From: Bryoerythrophyllum caledonicum
Lineage: Eukaryota; Streptophyta; Bryopsida; Pottiales; Pottiaceae
Direction: 5' to 3'
Assembly: GCA_963971425.1 (NCBI GenBank)
Contig: OZ020514.1
Coordinates: forward strand, 28,384,602-28,448,601
DNA length: 64,000 bases
The notes under the pieces are model-generated. The model had not been told where the DNA came from. It ran no database searches and was given only the letters and a program-made list of their open reading frames with translations. Below are positions 58,133-64,000 of this stretch, piece after piece. A program made the position numbers and the translations under genes. Positions within the stretch are counted from its first letter, which is position 1; each line of letters begins with the position of its first letter.

Positions 58133-58520
58133 GCTATTGTAAAAAGAAAGATTGAAAACCAAAACAGATTGAGAGTCCTAACTGTGGGAATCCGTTCCCA
58201 CATGGTGCCGGAAGTTAACCTAAAAATCCGGCAAAAACAAAAAAATTAGTTAAGTAGTTACGATAGTCTGTGCTAGAATAAAACCTATAGTTAGTTTGTA
58301 AGAATAAAGACGCATGGACCCGGCTCAAATCCCTAATTGAGCCTAAAGCTGTGAAACAGACAACCAGAGTAGTTAATGGAATTCCAGGATAGTTTGTCAT
58401 CCGGAGCTGTCACCATCAGTTGTCATCATGAGCCGTACCAACACCAGACTACAAAAGGCTGTGGAGCAAGGGGAAACTCTGTCTTTTCCTTTCTTCTTCG
58501 CGTGTTGCGGTTCCGCTCCA

Positions 58521-58522
<2 letters not shown>

Positions 58523-58552
<30 letters not shown>
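58523..58552 (+). repeat. (CT)n microsatellite in element C leader
   Basis: About fifteen CT units lie just upstream of the element C coding region. Confidence 0.9.
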
Positions 58553-58555
<3 letters not shown>

Positions 58556-58659
58556 TTCTCCTAACCGCTAGCCGTTAGGGTTTGTAGTTTAGGGGTTAGA
58601 ACGGACGTGTGTCCGTTAGGGAGGGTTTTTGTGAGGTCGGTGCGTGCAGGGACAACATC

Positions 58660-59355
58660 GAGGGAAAGTGAGGAAGTAGGCACATTCGATGAAGACGGTC
58701 CCACTGGCCAAGAAGAAGAGAACCGACAAAGATGGGCGTGGGAGACGAGACGAAGAGCTGCCGTTGCGCTTCCGCCCTTGACGCGGGTTCTTCCGGAGAT
58801 CCCTTCAGACCCGGACGAGTACAATCTTCTCAAGGAAAGTCTTGAAGACCATGGGGTGCAACGTCTTGCTCGAAGTCGCCTGGGGCATCCGGGAGGAGGT
58901 ATACGTCCGGAAGCTGATAGGCGCTCTTGACCAGAAGTACAAGGGGTTGATGCGGGCCCATTTGGAACTTTGAGGAGTTCCGGAATGGACACAAACATAC
59001 GACTTCCGGGCGGGCCGCACCAAGGTGGTGGAACGGCGAGATGAGTTCCTGGCGGAGGAATTCGGGGGACAAGCCGACCCGAAAGAGGGCTACAAGATGT
59101 AGGACTTACGGCACTAGGATGCCCAGTTGGTGCTAGGATTTCTAAACCCTATTTTCCATCTTGAAAAGCCAAAGCGAGTAGTGGCGAAGTGGGCGTGGAC
59201 TTTCCTTGGAGCACTCCGGGGAAAGATTGTTGTGGATAGGGGGACGCTCTTAAGCGAGATGATCAACCGGTTGGTGACCAACCTCCAGAAGGTGAAGAAA
59301 TCGGCAACCCCCCTAGCTTCCTACGTGGTACATTTCTACTGCCAACATCAATAGC
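58660..59355 (+). pseudogene. Gag-like region of element C copy 2
   Basis: The conserved block GFLNPIFHLEKPKRVVAKWA with LGALRGKIVVDRGTLLSEMI and TPLASYVVHFY aligns with the minus-strand protein at 4494-5087. The upstream part is less conserved. Function is unknown; a gag-like role is inferred from its position in the element. Confidence 0.4.
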
Positions 59356-59359
59356 TCAC

Positions 59360-60690
59360 TCAGACGGAACAAAGGCAGTACGACGAAATCCTCAACCTCC
59401 AGAAGTACGGAGGGGAAGAGTCAGAGGAAGAATCCGGAGGGGCAGCGGAACTCGTGCCAGAACCAACAACCCCGGACACTCTGGAGGAAGACCGTAGGAC
59501 CCAGAAGAGGCCTCGAAGAAAGCAGCCAATGCCGGAGAGTCCAGACATCCGCAGTTCATCCGCACTGTCCGGAAAAGACGAGTCTGGGACGTCAGCGGAA
59601 GCCAGCCGGAAGAGGAGGAAGCTCGACCCGGAAGACTCCAAGGCTCAACTGAAGGAGATGGATGATCTCTTGCGCGAGGTCAGCTGGAGAGTGGCCGCCC
59701 TCAAAGAGACCAACTACATCATTACAACCTATGTAGCGCAAGTCTTCCGGAGTCTGGGAGTAGACCGGCTGGAAGACGCTATCAACCGGGTGGAGGATCT
59801 CCGGAGAAGAGAGGGAGATATGAAGGCGTTGCACCTTTAGGTCTCCACCATGTACAAGTCCCACACGGGGTTGGAGAAGAAGGTCGTGCACCTTCGCCAG
59901 GAGATTGCACTGGCGGTGGTCGCCCGGAAACAGGCGGAGGCAAAAGCCAACGCATCGTCATCTGCCCTGATGGAGGTCCGGAAGGCCCGGAAGGTTACGG
60001 TAGACACGATCAACCGGAGCCAGCTCTTCACCGAACTCGTGGAGAAGGAGAAGAAGGTGACCAGGGCCAACATCATCCGTTTTCTCCTAGATCAAGCGGA
60101 AAAGATGGGCCAGACCTGAGAGCAGATGCGGCTTCTAGTCAACAACATTACCCAGGTGGTTCCGGAAGGCCACGCAGCCCAAGTACCGGAAGACTTTATG
60201 ACCCAGGAACGGACCACGGCCCCTCCGGAACCACCACAGTCCAAGTCAACTCCAACTTTGGGTACCTCAGCGAATCCGGAGACCCTCGATACTCCGTCGC
60301 TCCGGACATCGGCAGAAGGCATCATATCTTCCAACCCGAGCACGAGTGAGATACTGAAGAACCTTCCGGATCTGCTGACGCCACCGACCATGCGCTTGCC
60401 AGATCCTCCAGCGGAAGTCGACCCCTAGGCACCACCGAAGTCCGTGTCCCGGAGACTGGCGCCCGTACCAGAGAGTCCCTCCGGAAGCTACAGGGACATG
60501 GTCCAAGAGGCCAAAACAACTTCCGGGTCGAAACAACCAACCCTTCCAGTTCCGGAGGGTTCACGGAAAAGCCACCTCCATCTCCGGATTCCAAAGCTCT
60601 GGCGGCAAGGGCTTCTCCAGCGGCCGGACCATTGAGCCGGAAGGACAACTCTTTGCCGGCGACCGCGAAGAAGTTCAAGGGCAAGCAGTA
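59360..60690 (+). pseudogene. Charged coiled-coil region of element C copy 2
   Basis: Plus-strand frames at 59454-59840 and 59850-60119 encode a Glu/Lys/Arg-rich protein: a basic stretch (TQKRPRRKQP, SRKRRKLDPED) that could be a nuclear localisation signal, then heptad-like helices (LKEMDDLLREVSWRVAALKE, LEDAINRVEDLRRREGDMKA, LEKKVVHLRQEIALAVVARK). A Pro/Ser/Thr-rich part follows to about 60690. No enzyme motif is seen. Self-association through coiled coils is a fair inference. Confidence 0.4.
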
Positions 60691-60815
60691 GGCTCCGGTG
60701 GAGATCTCCCCCTTGCGTAGAAGTGGGACAAACCGGTCACGAAGTGCTCCAACTTCGGTTAGTGTTTAGAAGTACTAATTTTGGGCTTAGATTCCGAACC
60801 AACAACGATTAACAA

Positions 60816-60836
60816 TGGGGCTCTAGTGCACCCGGC
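60816..60836 (+). other. Shared motif GGGGCTC / TGCACCCGGC (element C copy 2)
   Basis: TGGGGCTCTAGTGCACCCGG plus C; the spacer is one to three bases shorter than in the other three occurrences. It lies after the coding region, as in copy 1. Confidence 0.55.
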
Positions 60837-62272
60837 TGCTGGCGGAATCACTGCCAAGTTTTTGTAGTTAGTGTACGAAATCCGGAATCCGGAGTGTCTT
60901 CCGAGATTGTAGGATCTGAGATCCAATCTAGAACTTTTCCGGATTTCTCGGATCTTTTAGATAAGATCTAGCGGATTTCCTGATTGATGCGGTAGAAGGC
61001 TAAGTTTAGAAGGAACTTAGTTAGTACTTAGTAGTGGGATTTTGGGAAAAACCCTTCATCTTGTTTTTCCATGATGAATACACTTCATATTTTGTTTACT
61101 AGATTTGCTTCTTAGTACGTTTTGTGTGAACTATCGTCCTCGTGAGTAACAGATCCGTTCTTGTGTGTGCGATTGTGTAAGGAGTCTTGGAGTGGAGTGC
61201 TAACTAGTTTGTTAAGACAGAAACCGGTTAGGATCCGTATCAGGAGATCGCTCGGTACAACTAGAGGGCTATTGCAGAGGTGTTTCTGGTAGTCTCCAGG
61301 GTCCGGAAGTAGCCAGGAGGGGAAGAGATGAACTGCAGAGGTGTTCCTGGTAATCTCTAGGACATGGAATAATCCATTTTAACTTGGATTCCAGTCAAGG
61401 CCGGAGTTTTCCCCCAAGATAGGAAAAAGCCTGATGCGTAGGTCTAGACGGAATACCCCTGGCGAGTGGTAACACCCGCTCCGGAGGATGATAACCGTAC
61501 TTACCGAAAAGTCGTTGTAGTCTAGATTTGTCTCTGTGTGACCGCGTCCAGAAGGCCATCTAGATGTCGTGAGAGTCTAAGTCTAGCAGCAGCAATCAAA
61601 TTACCGGTTAGCAGAGTAGGGAGAGTGGTGTTCGGTCACTATAAGTTCCGGGCAGTGGGTGTCTAGCCACTTAAAGTTACAAGGCAGTAGGAAATCTAGC
61701 CACTTACACAAAACGAGATCAGTGGACTCCGGCCACTCGCTTAAAAACTCCGGAAGACTCTCTGAGGAGGAACATAGACAAAACAAACTACCCTCCGGGA
61801 TTCCGAAAACTATTTCCGGAAGCCGTTGTACAAAATCCAGACCCCGAAAGGATCCGGATCCATAATACATAAGTAAAAAGAATAGCTTACCCTTGAATGA
61901 TTTGGTGTGGTAGTTCAGTTATAGAGAGTATTTGGAAAAGAACATTACGTCTCTGTGGGAACAAAAGCGGAGCGGTTACTTTGGAAGCATTTAGTGACGA
62001 GTAGGTGCAGTCCGGAGGAATACTATCTCTACAAACTGTAATACTAACCAATATCAGATAAACAAAAAACATACACTAAAACAAGTATATGTAGTATGCC
62101 CTGAAGTGCCCCTTCCTAGCAAATAAATAGACCCTCTATCTAGCTAGGATCAAACAACACTAATAAGACTAAACGCCACGGTGATGTCAAAACAACAACT
62201 GTACTCATCCAATCAAAGATATTTCCTGTCGCCGAATCAATAGGCATTGGAGAAGTAACAAAGAGAGGGTAG

Positions 62273-62294
62273 GCCGGGTGCAATGTGAGCCCCA
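62273..62294 (-). other. Shared motif GGGGCTCACA / TGCACCCGGC (element B copy 2)
   Basis: Identical to the motif at 36189-36210. Confidence 0.6.
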
Positions 62295-62422
62295 TCTTCA
62301 ATTGCCTTAGGCAACTTTATTGCCAATCCCTTGGTCATTATCCATGTTTCCTATCCCTGAATTGAAACCAAGAACTCCAACTGAATAGCAACGCACTACA
62401 CACTAACAAGTCCACAAGGAAT

Positions 62423-62872
62423 TCAAGCTGTTTCATCGCCTGAAACGTGGCTTGAAGACCTCCGACAAGGAAAGCAAGTCCAATCCCAAGGTAGTAGAGT
62501 AGAAAGAGGCGGCGTCACGTAAGCCATATGCCAACCACGCTGACAATGGTCACAAAGCAACATGGTAGCCGTGCCCTTCTTCTCACCACACACAAAACAT
62601 AAAAGACTGTCGGGCACAACCGCCATCTCCCAATGAATGGAGCCATCAATGTGTAAATGGCATGGAGCACAATTCTTAGAGTGCTCCCGACACTCCCAAC
62701 CATCCTTGCCTTCCTGCAACAAGATGCCACTGGGCAACACATCCTTCACAAAGAATGGTGCGCCTAGCCTTGACATCGAATGTCGTGGGAGCCTCACGCT
62801 GCAGATAAACGTAATCCTTCGTGGAAAAATGTTGTTGCTAAGGTCGGTAGGCACCACTACGAATATTTGCAT
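62423..62872 (-). pseudogene. PHD-finger region of element B copy 2
   Basis: The block VKDVLPSGILLQEGKDG, then CFVCGEKKGTATMLLCDHCQ and RGWHMA with a following WTCFPC, aligns with the PHD finger of copy 1. It confirms that the finger is a normal part of this family and not a local accident. The copy is decayed. Confidence 0.7.
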
Positions 62873-62899
62873 ACCATTAGGTATTTGAATGTTGAGCGA

Positions 62900-63890
62900 T
62901 CGTCAAGTTTTCCATGGCCATGGGAATAAGTGGCTTAAAGAACTCCGCTCCATCTTGTAGACATTGGGTCCACACCTCAGGAACGTCCAAATCGACAATC
63001 GGAGCCAATTTTTTCCAAACGGAACTCGGTAAAATTGGCTCCTGCCCATACAACAATATTGATATGAATAGAAAGCAGCCATTGATGCGTGTCGGCTAAA
63101 CCGGTAGCCCATGGCGATCCATGGTGTCATTTGATCCTAATCATTGTGGCCTCCTTAAAATGATCCATACTTCCATATGCCCCGCTTCATGGTCTGAACA
63201 ACACGCTCCACCAAACCGTCCGCTTCCTGGTGATCTCAAAAAGTTGTCAATGGTCAATCAAATCCTTGGTATACAAAGCTTTGAAAGCCCCAAGGAACTC
63301 ATACCTTTGGTCAGTCAAAACCTCAGCTAGGGATCCAAAACAAGCCCACACCCGGTCAAGGAATGCCATGGATGACAACTCTGAAGAGTTTAACGGAAGA
63401 GCCACAAGCTCAATCCTTTTGCTGAAATGCTCTTCCATCACCAAGACATACTTGACTCCGCGGGAAATCACGATACGTGGACCAACAAAGTCAAAAGACC
63501 AGTACATTCCTAGCCCTAGAATGGGCAAGGCTGCAAGTGCGGTGTCAAGGTGTTCAAGTTGGATCAAACCTGATCACATACTTCACATCAAGAAACATAC
63601 GTGGCGACGTGTTGATACATGCCATTCCACCAGTATAGGCTCCGCATCATCGAATGAGCCTGTCGCACATCGAAATACCCTAGGTCTTTATGTACTTGCC
63701 GTACCAACAAATCCTTTTGATCTAGCCTTGGAACTATGCGCCTAGTCCCATCGAGCCACACCCAAAATAGAAATCCATTTTTCCAATGGAACCTTGCTAT
63801 TCGGTGCCCAACTCTATCACACTCTATAGTTAAAAGAGTTGGAGGAAGTGTCCTATGTTGTAACTTGTGCAAGACTCGACCGTCTCCCTA
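62900..63890 (-). pseudogene. Integrase region of element B copy 2
   Basis: Recognisable are HKDLGYFDVRQAHSMMRSLY (HHCC finger), YWSFDFVGPRIV and AEVLTDQRYEFLGAFKALY, which align with copy 1. The region is broken. Confidence 0.7.
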
Positions 63891-64000
63891 CACATTGATA
63901 ACAACTTTAGTCCTATCTGGTTCCTCATCCGTTATCAAATCAGGCAACGTTGATGCGGAGCCAGACATCTACGTGAGGGAAGCCACTACATGCCACCTCG

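Larger units (their letters stand above)
58183..62043 (+). mobile_element. Element C copy 2, inserted in element B copy 2
   Basis: The insertion splits segment B of element B and is flanked by a perfect 5-bp duplication CTAAC (58178-58182 and 62044-62048). It starts TGTGGGAATCC, part of a palindrome with TTCCCACA, and ends ...CAAACTGTAATA. Inside are a leader with a CT microsatellite, a gag-like region, a long charged/coiled-coil region, the shared motif at 60816-60836 and about 1.2 kb of non-coding 3' end homologous to 2138-3420. Length is 3,861 bp. No RT, integrase or LTR pair was found, so it is non-autonomous. It is broken, with several breaks, and younger than its host copy. Confidence 0.7.
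57672..64000 (-). mobile_element. Element B copy 2 (older, cut by the window edge), interrupted by element C
   Basis: 57672-58132 is the complete A-B end unit, followed by GC and segment B (58135-58182, resuming at 62049-62106), then the same join to TGCCCC... as in copy 1. The shared motif is at 62273-62294. PHD-finger and integrase regions follow to the right edge. The order and orientation equal those of 35454-37900. End repeats differ clearly from copy 1, and the coding part is broken, with many breaks, so this copy is old. Gag, methyltransferase and most of RT lie beyond the window. Confidence 0.85.

Noticed and set aside
58183-58270. TGTGGGAATCC...TTCCCACA at the element C start as a short LTR or terminal inverted repeat
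   Set aside because: The palindrome is local; the 3' end of the element has only an 8-9 base match near 61954, not at the terminus.

Overview
The window looks like nuclear DNA of a repeat-rich streptophyte, most likely a charophyte green alga (Chara-like). This is inference. It rests on the AT-rich non-coding background, plant-type Ty3/gypsy and MULE proteins, and above all a gypsy element that carries its own DNMT3-like cytosine methyltransferase, a combination reported from charophytes. I see no intact host gene, no rRNA and no convincing tRNA. Almost everything recognisable is mobile or repetitive DNA.

Layout. 1-413 is a long hairpin. 970-2130 is a CpG-rich 21-bp minisatellite. 2138-5095 (minus) is a fossil of a gag-like retroelement, here called element C. 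5180-5985 is packed with CTTAAG. 7040-9299 (plus) is a decayed MULE-like transposase gene with a SWIM zinc finger. 10390-11560 (minus) is coding-like but unrecognised. 11998-13490 is a ~178-bp satellite in alternating orientation. 13494-22484 (minus) is element A, a young and apparently whole Ty3/gypsy element with near-identical 1.1-kb LTRs. 22570-29900 holds three clusters of a ~125-bp degenerate repeat with the core GAGCACCTCGGCACCAAGG, separated by ~2-kb coding-like stretches. 29930-30970 is an old four-unit tandem repeat.

From 34494 to 45650 (minus) a second MULE/SWIM transposase gene is split by element B (35454-45112). Element B is a gypsy element with the order gag, protease, DNMT3-like methyltransferase, RT-RNase H, integrase, PHD finger. 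Its end repeats are arranged as A - internal - B - A - B rather than as two plain LTRs. A second, older copy of element B begins at 57672 and runs off the right edge; it shows the same end arrangement and is itself interrupted by a second copy of element C (58183-62043) with a perfect 5-bp target duplication.

Between 45.6 and 57.7 kb lie a decayed hAT-like transposase, several small tandem duplications, a 27-bp minisatellite and long stretches in which I recognise nothing.

How the parts relate: the window is a stack of nested insertions (C into B copy 2; B into a MULE). The biologically striking part is element B, which pairs a DNA-methylation writer (DNMT) with a putative chromatin reader (PHD finger) in one retrotransposon. 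A short motif, GGGGCTCACA followed by TGCACCCGGC, is shared by elements B and C although their proteins are unrelated.
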